Below the pieces are notes generated by a model. That model was not told the DNA's origin. It saw only the letters and a list, made by a program, of their open reading frames with translations, and did no database searches. 31,257 nucleotides of DNA, from the NCBI GenBank assembly GCA_910578795.1, contig CAJTSD010000042.1:1-31257 (forward strand). The letters run 5' to 3'. Position 1 is the first letter of the stretch; each line of letters begins with the position of its first letter. Source of the DNA: an uncultured Lachnospiraceae bacterium. Its GTDB lineage: Bacteria; Bacillota; Clostridia; Lachnospirales; Lachnospiraceae. Both the position numbers and the translations under genes were made by a program. Below, one piece after another: positions 8,100-15,328 of this stretch.

Positions 8100-8228
8100 T
8101 TTATGGTCAAATTTAGGGTCAAAAATTTTATTGCAGAAGTAAGAATTCAAGCGCCATGCCTGCATAGGACATAAAACATCAATATAGGAATTGTTTTTTA
8201 GGATTTTATGGTCAGATTTATGGTCATT
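8100..8228 (+). repeat. two pairs of 11-bp direct repeats (WTTTAKGGTCA)
   Basis: TTTATGGTCAA/ATTTAGGGTCA at about 8100-8122 and TTTATGGTCAG/ATTTATGGTCA at about 8206-8228 are four copies of one 11-bp unit arranged as two tandem pairs 106 bp apart. Paired short direct repeats like these are typical arm-type binding sites of tyrosine integrases, though no integrase gene is in the window. Confidence 0.6.
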
Positions 8229-8273
8229 TAGATTAAGAAAAGCTTTGTATACCGGAAGTTCTGACTGTTTTAT

Positions 8274-8296
8274 TGCAGATTAAGGAAATCTGCGAA
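8274..8296. repeat. right copy of 22-bp inverted repeat, itself a hairpin
   Basis: The shared 22 bp is the reverse complement of bases 7914-7935. It encloses, with the left copy, a ~340-bp segment containing the putative TnpB-like promoter and the 11-bp repeats. Confidence 0.75.
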
Positions 8297-8311
8297 GTAT
8301 TTCATTATATA

Positions 8312-8372
8312 AAAAGCAAAAAAACAGGTTCTTGCTCTGCCTCTCGTTCGCAGTCAAAACCTGTTTTTCTTT
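8312..8372 (-). terminator. intrinsic terminator of the nup operon (possibly bidirectional)
   Basis: AAAAACAGGTT (8320-8330) pairs with AACCTGTTTTT (8358-8368). T-runs follow in both directions. It lies about 70 bp after the stop codon of the last nup gene. Confidence 0.8.
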
Positions 8373-8440
8373 TTCATATCATTAAAAATTTTATAGCAAT
8401 CCGATTCTATAGCAACACAATTTCCATTCCAATCTCCATC

Positions 8441-9379
8441 CTACCGCGCACCCTTATCATACGGAATTCCTTCCGCCTTCGGTGCCTGCGAGTTCTTCGA
8501 TGTCAGCGCCAAAATAATCATCGACGCGATAAACGGCATCATGTTATAAATATTCTGCGACAAATGCAGATTGGACAATGCCGTCGCGTCCGCGATATTC
8601 GCAAGTGACTTAAAAATCGCAAAGAACACCGCCGCCCCTGCAATCCGGAACGGTTTCCACTGTCCGAAAATCATAACGGCAAGTGCAAGGAAGCCAAAGC
8701 CCGTCACACCGACTTCGAAATTCCATATTGAAACGGAAGGCACGATATATGCAAAGCCGCCCAAACCGCCCAAGAATCCTGAAATCATAACGCCCACATA
8801 ACGCCATTTGTATACATTAACGCCGACCGAATCGGCTGCCTGCGGATGCTCGCCGCACGAGCGCAGACGCAGACCATATTTGGTCTTATACAAAAAGATA
8901 TAGGATACAATCAAAAGCACGATTCCGATAATCAGGAAAATATTGTAGGTCAGCGGACCTGCCGTAAAGATAAATGCATTGTTCGCGTAGGAGAGCTTGG
9001 ACGATGCCGCGCCGTTTCCTCCGCTTGCCGCGTTGTTGTACGCCTTTACGATTACCATTGCCGCCGCTGTCGCAAGCATGTTTAATGCCGTACCGCCGAT
9101 GGTCTGATCCGCCTTGAGCGTAATTGCGGAAAAACCAAGCAGGAGCGAATAAATCATACCCGCTAGCGCACTGACCAAAACGGAAAGCACCACGAGCATC
9201 GCCGGAGAAAGCGTTCCGCCAAAAATGGTAAGCACCAAAATACCAGCAAGACTACCGATTACCATAATTCCCTCAAGCGCAATGTTGATAACGCCGCTGC
9301 GCTCCGAGAACATGCCGCCGAGCGCCACAAGCATCAATACCACTGCATAAAGTAACGTATATTTTAAAAGCAGGAACAT
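8441..9379 (-). CDS. nupQ: nucleoside ABC transporter permease, NupQ/YufQ type
   Basis: The 312-residue membrane protein has many hydrophobic segments. It contains GGMFSERSGVINIALEGIMVIGS near the N-terminus and SGFLGGLGGFAYI plus GFGFLALAVMIFGQWKP in the second half, matching the BPD_transp_2 permeases of the BMP/Nup-type nucleoside importers. The ATG at 9379 overlaps the stop of the first permease by one base (TAATG), so the two subunits are translationally coupled and likely form the heterodimeric channel. It is the last gene of the operon; a strong terminator follows. In the family it moves purine or pyrimidine nucleosides inward. The exact nucleoside cannot be deduced here. Confidence 0.9.
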   Translation of the reverse strand: MFLLLKYTLLYAVVLMLVALGGMFSERSGVINIALEGIMVIGSLAGILVLTIFGGTLSPAMLVVLSVLVSALAGMIYSLLLGFSAITLKADQTIGGTALNMLATAAAMVIVKAYNNAASGGNGAASSKLSYANNAFIFTAGPLTYNIFLIIGIVLLIVSYIFLYKTKYGLRLRSCGEHPQAADSVGVNVYKWRYVGVMISGFLGGLGGFAYIVPSVSIWNFEVGVTGFGFLALAVMIFGQWKPFRIAGAAVFFAIFKSLANIADATALSNLHLSQNIYNMMPFIASMIILALTSKNSQAPKAEGIPYDKGAR

Positions 9380-10578
9380 TATGCATCCGCCCCCTTTCCC
9401 TTTCCCTTTCCTTTTCCGTTCGCATCTGTTTTCGATACCGTCCCAGCATTTGCATCCGACACGTCTTTCTTCTTCGACGCAATCAAATTCATCACAAATC
9501 CCTTAAACAGCATGACAAACGCGCAAAGGTAAATAATGACCGCAATAATCACATCTGCGATTTCCGGCTGGAAATACTTTGTCGGCAAATACCCGCCGCC
9601 CACGGTAATGTGGGATACAAACAGCGCCGCAAAAATCACGCCGATCGGGTTACTGAGCGCAAGGAGCGCTACCGGAATCCCGTTAAAGCCCATTGCAGGC
9701 AGCGCCGTGCTCACCTGCGGGTTCCACTCCGCAACGCCCGAAAGGTAATACAGTCCCGCGCCAATCCCCGAAAGCGCACCCGCAATCGTCATGGAAAGCA
9801 CGATGTTTTTCTTATCGTTAATGCCCGCATACTTTGCCGCGTCCTTATTATGTCCGCAGGCTTTGAGCTCATAGCCAAAGGTCGTCTTGTTAATCACGAT
9901 ATACATGATAATCGCAATGATAATTGCAATAAAAATCGCAATCGTCGTCGATTTTGTCTTAAAAATCCCGTTCAGTCCCAAATCCGGTATCACGGACTGC
10001 GGCGATGCACTCCGAATCGTGAAGGTTTTCGTGGTCTTTAAGTCATACATGCTGCCGATAACGCCCTTGTAAATAATCTCATTGACCGCATAAAGCCCAA
10101 TCCAGTTAAACATAATCGCCGTGATAACCTCATTCACGTTAAAATATGCCTTAAACAGTCCCGGTATCGCGCCCCACACCGCACCAAACAGCATTGCCGC
10201 AAGCAGGCACAGCCACCAGGGTGCATGGAGCACAAGCGCAAAATACAGTGCACCGAGCGCACCAAGCGTGTACTGTCCTGCCGCACCGATATTAAACAGT
10301 CCTGTCTTAAAGGCAAATGCTACCGACAGTCCTGTCATAATCAACGGCGCTGTCTGTGCAAGCACGCTGCCAAGCCCCTTAGGCATCATGAAAAATCCGC
10401 CTTTTACAATTCTGGTAAAGCCGTCAATCGCCTGCTCCGCGTTAATACAATACAAAATCAGCAGTCCGACAAGCAGTCCAACCGCAATACAAATCAGCGA
10501 TGCCAAAACGGACATCAGACCTGATGAAAAATTTACTTTGTTCGAGGAAAAATCTACTTTTTTCTTATTCACACGCAT
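9379..10578 (-). CDS. nupP: nucleoside ABC transporter permease, NupP/YufP type
   Basis: The protein has about 399 residues with roughly ten hydrophobic segments. GLSVAFAFKTGLFNIGAAGQ and AGALSGIGAGLYYLSG are the conserved coupling and channel motifs of the family, and VNEVITAIMFNWIGLY is typical of the YufP subfamily. Start choice is uncertain: GTG 10581, ATG 10578 and GTG 10572 cluster just after AAAAGAGG. The C-terminus is odd: after the last TM it ends in a lysine/glycine repeat (KGKGKGKG) encoded by tandem CTTTCC hexamers at about 9393-9416. It lies between the ATPase gene (12 bp gap) and the second permease (1-bp overlap). Confidence 0.9.
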   Translation of the reverse strand: MRVNKKKVDFSSNKVNFSSGLMSVLASLICIAVGLLVGLLILYCINAEQAIDGFTRIVKGGFFMMPKGLGSVLAQTAPLIMTGLSVAFAFKTGLFNIGAAGQYTLGALGALYFALVLHAPWWLCLLAAMLFGAVWGAIPGLFKAYFNVNEVITAIMFNWIGLYAVNEIIYKGVIGSMYDLKTTKTFTIRSASPQSVIPDLGLNGIFKTKSTTIAIFIAIIIAIIMYIVINKTTFGYELKACGHNKDAAKYAGINDKKNIVLSMTIAGALSGIGAGLYYLSGVAEWNPQVSTALPAMGFNGIPVALLALSNPIGVIFAALFVSHITVGGGYLPTKYFQPEIADVIIAVIIYLCAFVMLFKGFVMNLIASKKKDVSDANAGTVSKTDANGKGKGKGKGADA

Positions 10579-10590
10579 CACCTCTTTTCC

Positions 10591-12138
10591 TTAGTTTAGC
10601 TCAGCCGGCACATCGTCCTTTTTCGCGCCTGCCATATAAAGTCCAAGCTCCTCGACCGTCGTCTTGTCCGGATACAATTGTCCCACGATTTCTCCCTCGT
10701 ACATGACAAGAATGCGGTCGGAAACATTCATCACCTCGTCAAGCTCCAAGGATACCAAAAGCACCGCTTTCCCCTTGTCGCGCTGCGCCACAAGCTGGCT
10801 GTGGATATACTCAATCGCCCCCACGTCCAAACCTCTTGTCGGCTGCACTGCCACAAGCAAATCTGGATTTTTGTCAATCTCACGGGCAATAATCGCCTTC
10901 TGCTGATTGCCGCCCGACATGCTGCGCGCAACTGTAACCGGTCCCTGACCGCTGCGCACGTCATACTGATTGATTAACCGCTCGGCAAACGCCCGCACGG
11001 CGCCCTGCCTGATAAAACCGCCCTTTTGAAATTCCGTATCCCAGTAACGCTGCAACACCATGTTCTGCTCTAATGTATAGTCCAAAACAAGACCATGCTT
11101 ATGACGGTCCTCCGGAATATGGCTGATGCCGTCCTTTGAACGCTCTCTGATACTTGCGTTTGTGATATCTTTTCCGTCAAAGAGGATTTTGCCCTCTGTC
11201 ATTTTCTCCAATCCAGTCAATGCGTGTACAAACTCCGTCTGTCCATTGCCGTCGATCCCTGCAATACAGACAATCTCACCACGTCTGACGTTAAACGAAA
11301 CGTTTTTCACCGCGTTATTTTTGTGCATCTTGCTCGGCACTGTCATATGTTCAATCTTTAAAACGGTTTCCGTGGGCTTTGCAGGCTGCTTATCTACCTT
11401 AAAATTGACGTTTCTACCCACCATCATCTTGGAAAGCGCTTCCTTCGTGGTGTCTTTTATGTCAACCGTTCCAATATATTTGCCTTTTCGAAGAATCGTG
11501 CAGCGGTCAGCCGTTTCCATAATCTCATTGAGCTTATGCGTGATAAAGAGAATGGATTTTCCCTCTTTTGCAAGGTTTTTCATAATCTTCATCAGTTCCT
11601 CAATCTCCTGCGGCGTCAGCACCGCCGTCGGCTCGTCGAAAATCAGGATTTCATTATCGCGGTAGAGCATCTTTAAGATTTCCGTACGCTGCTGCATTCC
11701 GACCGTAATATCGGAAATCAAGGCATCGGGGTCAACTTTAAGCCCGTATTTGTCACTTAGCGCCACCACCTTTTCCCGCGCGCCCTTTTTGCTGAGGAAC
11801 AGCCCTTTTGTCGGCTCAACGCCAAGGATAATATTATCCAGCACGGAAAAACACTCCACCAGTTTAAAATGCTGATGCACCATGCCGATGTTCAGGGCAT
11901 TTGCGTCATTCGGGTTATTAATTTTTACTTCCTTGCCATTTTTCTTAATCATGCCGCTCGTAGGCTGATACAACCCGAAGAGAATACTCATCAGGGTCGA
12001 CTTTCCCGCACCATTCTCACCCAAAAGCGCATGAATCTCACCCTTTTTTAATTGGAGGGTAACATTATCATTCGCCTTAATGCCGGGAAATTCCTTTGTG
12101 ATGTTCAACATCTCGATAATGTAATCATTATTTCCCAT
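10591..12138 (-). CDS. nupO: nucleoside ABC transporter double ATPase, NupO/YufO type
   Basis: The protein has 515 residues from the ATG at 12138, preceded by GAAAGG. A longer in-frame start at 12261 would run through a terminator hairpin and is unlikely. Two ABC domains are visible. The first has Walker A LLGENGAGKSTLMSIL, the family-type signature TVGMQQRTEILK and Walker B ILIFDEPTAVLTPQE. The second has a degenerate Walker A IAGIDGNGQTEF, an intact SGGNQQK signature and LLVAVQPTRGLDVGA in place of Walker B. One canonical and one degenerate site is normal for RbsA/YufO-type importers. It energises uptake with the two permeases encoded directly downstream. It is separated from the lipoprotein gene by ~190 bp containing a terminator, so it is probably expressed at a lower level than the lipoprotein. 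Confidence 0.92.
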   Translation of the reverse strand: MGNNDYIIEMLNITKEFPGIKANDNVTLQLKKGEIHALLGENGAGKSTLMSILFGLYQPTSGMIKKNGKEVKINNPNDANALNIGMVHQHFKLVECFSVLDNIILGVEPTKGLFLSKKGAREKVVALSDKYGLKVDPDALISDITVGMQQRTEILKMLYRDNEILIFDEPTAVLTPQEIEELMKIMKNLAKEGKSILFITHKLNEIMETADRCTILRKGKYIGTVDIKDTTKEALSKMMVGRNVNFKVDKQPAKPTETVLKIEHMTVPSKMHKNNAVKNVSFNVRRGEIVCIAGIDGNGQTEFVHALTGLEKMTEGKILFDGKDITNASIRERSKDGISHIPEDRHKHGLVLDYTLEQNMVLQRYWDTEFQKGGFIRQGAVRAFAERLINQYDVRSGQGPVTVARSMSGGNQQKAIIAREIDKNPDLLVAVQPTRGLDVGAIEYIHSQLVAQRDKGKAVLLVSLELDEVMNVSDRILVMYEGEIVGQLYPDKTTVEELGLYMAGAKKDDVPAELN

Positions 12139-12221
12139 ATCGACCAAACCTTTCTCAATTAAGTACAACCGGTTTCCGCTGTTGCTTTTCAATTTGTAGA
12201 AAATCTGTAGAAATTTTGTAG

Positions 12222-12254
12222 AAAAAAAGGGGAAAGGTAAAATGCCTTTCCCCT
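12222..12254 (-). terminator. intra-operon intrinsic terminator between nupN and nupO
   Basis: On the minus strand GGGGAAAGG and CCTTTCCCC form a 9-bp stem around a 7-nt loop, followed by TTTTTTT. It stands after the lipoprotein gene and before the ATPase start, the usual position for a read-through terminator that makes binding protein more abundant than the transporter. Confidence 0.85.
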
Positions 12255-12286
12255 CTATCACTATTTTAATATTTTTTTAAGAATAA

Positions 12287-12336
12287 GTCAATCTTGACTC
12301 GTCAATCTTGACTCGTCAATCATGATTAGTCAATAT
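12287..12336. repeat. 14-bp tandem repeat at the end of the lipoprotein gene
   Basis: GTCAATCTTGACTC occurs twice head to tail (12287-12300, 12301-12314). It is followed by the degenerate GTCAATCATGATTA, which includes the nupN stop codon, and a fourth partial unit. Each unit contains the inverted pair TTGAC/GTCAA. Confidence 0.85.
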
Positions 12337-13528
12337 AAGAAACCGTAACGCCCTCGCTAACTTCCGGCTGTGTCTCTGTATCATTGGAAATTGTGATAGA
12401 ACCGTCCTTAATTCCTGCAAGAAGCTCCTCATACTCGTCCTGTGTAAAGGTTTCAAATGCCCATGAAGCACCGTCTGTCGGAAGACCAAGATAATCGCCG
12501 TCTGCAAGACCAAGGTTCTCTACCTGTCCGCCAAAGCTGTCCCAGTTTCCTGCAAAGCAACCTTCCAGCTTGTCTACAACGGTTGCCGTAAGACCCTTCA
12601 TTGCAGAAGTAAGTACAGGGTTGTAATCATTGCCCTCACCTACGGAATACTGGTCAACGTCAACACCGATAATCATGCCGTCATAGTTCAATGCTGCCTC
12701 AAGTGCAGAGGTGTAGATACCGCCGCCGCATGCAAATACGATTTCCGTACCCTCTGAGTACCAGCTCTCCATCTTTGCCGTGATGTTTGCATCACCGTAG
12801 AACTGTCCGCCGTATGTATACTTCACTTCTACATCGACACCAAGCTCCTGTGCCGCCGCGTCAATACCCTGAACATAACCGTAGCCGTAACGGATAACCG
12901 CGGGCACTGCCATACCGCCAAGGAAGCCAAGCTTTGTGTAGCCGTCCTTTACTGCCGCATAGCCTGCAAGATAACCTGCCTGCTCCTCGCTGAAGGTACA
13001 AGCATAAGCATTTGACTCAATCGGAGCTGTCATATCGCCCTCGGAAACGTCAACTGCGATAAAGTTTACGTCAGGATACGTTGTCTGAACCTCTGAAAGT
13101 GTTTCACCGAATAAGTAGCCGGGAAGTACAACAACCGTTGCGCCCTCTGCAACTGCAAGGTCGATTTGGTTGATACGCTCTTCCGTGCTGTCCTCTGTCG
13201 GCTGATAATAAGTATACTCAATGCCGTTTGCATCGCCAAACTGCACTACGCCTTCCCATGTTGCCTGATTGAATGACTCGTCGTCAATGGTTCCGACGTC
13301 TGTAACAAGTGCAATTTTTCCGTCTGCTACTGTTGTATCCGCAGGTGCCTGTGTCTCTGCAGGTGCCTGTGTCTCTGCAGGCGCTGCTGTTTCAGCAGGT
13401 GCCTGTGTTTCCGCGGGCGCTGCTGCCGGTGCGTCGTTTGCAGGCGCATCATTTGATGAATTGCCGCATGCTGCTAAAGAAACAACCATAGCAGATGCCA
13501 ATACAAGTGACAATACTTTCTTCTTCAT
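12326..13528 (-). CDS. nupN: BMP/PnrA-family nucleoside-binding lipoprotein (NupN/YufN type)
   Basis: The start at ATG 13528 is set by GGAGG 10 bp upstream; 400 residues. Residues 1-20 are a signal peptide (KKKVLSLVLASAMVV) ending in the lipobox LAAC with Cys21 as the lipidation site. Residues ~25-70 form a low-complexity Ala/Pro/Glu/Thr linker of hexapeptide repeats (APAETQ) that should hold the domain away from the membrane. The binding domain follows with IALVTDVGTIDDESFNQATWEGV, VVLPGYLFGE, GYLAGYAAVKDGYTKLGFLGG, EIVFACGGGIYTSALEAA and DVDQYSVGEGNDYNPVLTSAMKG, all standard for BMP/PnrA proteins. The protein is the extracellular receptor for the importer encoded downstream. A sigma-A-like promoter lies 127 bp upstream. 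Confidence 0.93.
   Translation of the reverse strand: MKKKVLSLVLASAMVVSLAACGNSSNDAPANDAPAAAPAETQAPAETAAPAETQAPAETQAPADTTVADGKIALVTDVGTIDDESFNQATWEGVVQFGDANGIEYTYYQPTEDSTEERINQIDLAVAEGATVVVLPGYLFGETLSEVQTTYPDVNFIAVDVSEGDMTAPIESNAYACTFSEEQAGYLAGYAAVKDGYTKLGFLGGMAVPAVIRYGYGYVQGIDAAAQELGVDVEVKYTYGGQFYGDANITAKMESWYSEGTEIVFACGGGIYTSALEAALNYDGMIIGVDVDQYSVGEGNDYNPVLTSAMKGLTATVVDKLEGCFAGNWDSFGGQVENLGLADGDYLGLPTDGASWAFETFTQDEYEELLAGIKDGSITISNDTETQPEVSEGVTVSYID
13341..13430. repeat. five 18-bp tandem repeats coding the lipoprotein linker
   Basis: Units begin GCAGGTGCCTGTGTCTCT at 13341 and 13359, then variants at 13377, 13395 and 13413. The period of 18 bp keeps frame and encodes the APAETQ-type hexapeptides after the lipobox. 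Copy number could vary between strains without breaking the gene. Confidence 0.85.
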
Positions 13529-13559
13529 AAATAAATCCTCCATTCTTAACAAGGTCTGC

Positions 13560-13583
13560 AAATTTGTGCCTTGACACAAATTT
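13560..13583. repeat. palindrome AAATTTGTG-N6-CACAAATTT in the nup leader
   Basis: A perfect 9-bp inverted repeat between the promoter and start of nupN. A near-identical copy in the same orientation occurs at 15285-15307 between purB and purA. The two share AATTTGTGTCA-NN-GCACAAATTTGC apart from the loop. Confidence 0.75.
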
Positions 13584-13654
13584 ACCGTTCTCCTCATTGT
13601 AACATCATGACTTTTTACCGGCATAGTGCACGGCAAAAGACCAATTACCACCTC

Positions 13655-13683
13655 ACTATATCATATCCGACATAAAATAGCAA
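13655..13683 (-). promoter_or_regulatory. putative promoter of the nup operon
   Basis: TTGCTA (13678-13683) and TATAGT (13655-13660) on the minus strand with a 17-bp spacer. The first base would be transcribed about 120 bp upstream of nupN, leaving a leader with the 13560-13583 hairpin. Confidence 0.5.
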
Positions 13684-13711
13684 TATCCGTTATTTTTTTA
13701 ACGTGTATACA

Positions 13712-13880
13712 GTTCAGCCATGCAAAATCGAATATACAAAATGATGTTGGGAGCTTGCTCACATAAGGCAGTTTGGATATTCAATTTTATAGGGCGGACG
13801 CCCGACATGAAATAAGTTGCCGGAAACAGCCTGAATAACTGGTCAAATTGTACAAACCGACAACTTATGAATGGCTGAAC
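13712..13880. repeat. multi-branched inverted-repeat element between purA and the nup promoter
   Basis: GTTCAGCCAT (13712-13721) and ATGGCTGAAC (13871-13880) form an outer stem. Inside are GAATATACAAA with a 10/11 complementary partner, GAGC-TT-GCTC, GGGCG-GA-CGCCC, and a 12-bp stem ATAAGTTGYCGG with one mismatch. No protein is apparent. The purA stop codon is three bases beyond the outer stem, so the element may be the 3' end of the purine message. Confidence 0.65.
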
Positions 13881-13882
13881 CA

Positions 13883-15172
13883 TTACGTATATGGACTTTC
13901 CCGATAGATAATGTCCTCGCGCGCGGGACCGTTGCTCACAAGCGTAATCGGATACCCTATCTGCTCCTCGATAAACTCCACATACTTGCGGCAGTTTTCC
14001 GGCAGCTCGTCGTACTTTTTAATTCCCCTGATGTCGCATTTCCAGCCCGGAAGCGTTGTCAGCACAGGCTTTGCCTTGGAAAGCTTTGCCGTAACAGGGA
14101 ACTGCGTCGTCACCTCGCCGTCAATCTCATATCCCGTACATACGGGAATTTCGTCAAGATACCCTAACACGTCAAGCACCGTAAAGCATACATCTGTTGT
14201 TCCCTGCAGGCGGCAGCCGTATTTCGACGCCACGCAGTCAAACCAGCCCATACGTCTTGGACGTCCGGTCGTTGCGCCGTACTCTCCGCCGTCGCCTCCG
14301 CGTCTCCTAAGCTCATCCGCCTCTTCTCCGAAAATTTCCGAAACAAACGCGCCCGCACCGACTGCCGACGAATATGCCTTGCAGACCGTGTAAATTTTCT
14401 TGATTTCATAGGGCGGAATGCCCGCGCCGATTGCGCCGTATGCCGCAAGCGTTGAGGACGACGTTACCATCGGGTAAATGCCGTGGTCAGGGTCCTTTAA
14501 CGTGCCAAGCTGCCCCTCCAAAAGAATATTCTTTCCTGCCTTAATCGCCTCGTCAAGATATGCCGAAACATCACATACAAACGGGGCAATCAAATCCCTG
14601 TATCCGATCAGCGTTTCAAACAGCTCCTTCGCGTCAATTGCCGGCTTGTGATACAGATGCTCCAAAATGACATTCTTCTGCTCCGCAACCCGCTCAATTT
14701 TTTCCTTTAAAAGCGTCTCGTCAAACAGTTCACTGACCTGAAATCCGATTTTTGCATATTTATCCGAATAAAAAGGTGCAATGCCCGACTTTGTCGAACC
14801 AAACGACTTTCCGCCAAGACGCTCCTCCTCATACTGGTCAAACAGAATATGGTAAGGCATCACAATCTGCGCCCTGTCCGAAACCAAAATTTTGGGCATA
14901 GGCACATCCCTGTCCGTAATGGATTTGATCTCTTCCATTAAAATAGGAATGTTCAATGCAACACCGTTTCCGATAATACTGGTTGTGTGATTGTAAAATA
15001 CGCCGGACGGAAGTGTGTGGAGTGCAAATTTTCCGTAGTTGTTTACGATTGTGTGACCTGCATTTGCACCGCCCTGAAAACGGATGATAATGTCTGCTTC
15101 CTGTGCAAGCATATCCGTAATCTTGCCTTTTCCCTCATCGCCCCAGTTTGCTCCTACTACTGCCTTTACCAT
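13883..15172 (-). CDS. purA: adenylosuccinate synthase
   Basis: The 429-residue length is typical. The N-terminal GANWGDEGKGKITDML is the GTP-binding P-loop-like signature, followed by FQGGANAGHTI with the catalytic His. GSTKSGIAPFYSDK, EGQLGTLKDPDHGIYPMVTSS, GEYGATTGRPRRMGWFDCVA and TTLPGWKCDI are other conserved PurA stretches. It converts IMP and aspartate to adenylosuccinate using GTP, in the cytoplasm. The start at 15172 follows GGAGGG. It is the last gene of the purC-purF-purB-purA row; 156 bp with several hairpins separate it from purB, so its expression may be tuned separately. Confidence 0.97.
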   Translation of the reverse strand: MVKAVVGANWGDEGKGKITDMLAQEADIIIRFQGGANAGHTIVNNYGKFALHTLPSGVFYNHTTSIIGNGVALNIPILMEEIKSITDRDVPMPKILVSDRAQIVMPYHILFDQYEEERLGGKSFGSTKSGIAPFYSDKYAKIGFQVSELFDETLLKEKIERVAEQKNVILEHLYHKPAIDAKELFETLIGYRDLIAPFVCDVSAYLDEAIKAGKNILLEGQLGTLKDPDHGIYPMVTSSSTLAAYGAIGAGIPPYEIKKIYTVCKAYSSAVGAGAFVSEIFGEEADELRRRGGDGGEYGATTGRPRRMGWFDCVASKYGCRLQGTTDVCFTVLDVLGYLDEIPVCTGYEIDGEVTTQFPVTAKLSKAKPVLTTLPGWKCDIRGIKKYDELPENCRKYVEFIEEQIGYPITLVSNGPAREDIIYRESPYT

Positions 15173-15328
15173 TCAAAACCCTCCAGTTCTTAACCATCGT
15201 TAATCCGCGTTTCCACGCCGTCTATAATCATACACCGTTTTTTCACTTTAGTAAAGAGCATGAAAAATGAATTTTTCATGCGGCAAATTTGTGCAATGAC
15301 ACAAATTCGCAAGCTGTGATCCACATGA
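15173..15328. other. purB-purA spacer with stacked hairpins
   Basis: The spacer contains a hairpin CATGAAAAAT-GA-ATTTTTCATG (15259-15280) and the palindrome AAATTTGTG/CACAAATT (15285-15307). The latter is repeated upstream of nupN. On the minus strand neither hairpin is followed by a good T-run, so a strong terminator is not evident. No gene is seen. Confidence 0.6.

Larger units (their letters stand above)
7880..8319. other. gene-free AT-rich region between the TnpB-like gene and the nup operon
   Basis: No credible coding sequence is present. The stretch holds the two inverted hairpin repeats (7914-7936 and 8274-8296), a small palindrome ACACAATTTTGTGT near 7947-7960, a putative minus-strand promoter and four 11-bp direct repeats. 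It resembles the residue of an integrated element or the left end of the TnpB-type element. Confidence 0.6.

Noticed and set aside
8100..8228. A CRISPR array
   Set aside because: The repeat units are 11 bp, only four, and unevenly spaced; no cas genes are present.
6497..8300. An active IS605/IS607-type transposon
   Set aside because: No TnpA or serine-recombinase gene is present, the nuclease residues are missing, and I could not define terminal cleavage sites.
8273..8608. A 111-codon plus-strand protein
   Set aside because: It crosses the nup terminator and the end of nupQ on the opposite strand; an antisense shadow.
12139..12261. An N-terminal extension of the ATPase NupO
   Set aside because: It would translate through a terminator hairpin and lacks a ribosome-binding site; the family start matches ATG 12138.
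13698..13883. A 61-codon protein between purA and the nup promoter
   Set aside because: It lies wholly in the inverted-repeat element and its composition follows the stems.
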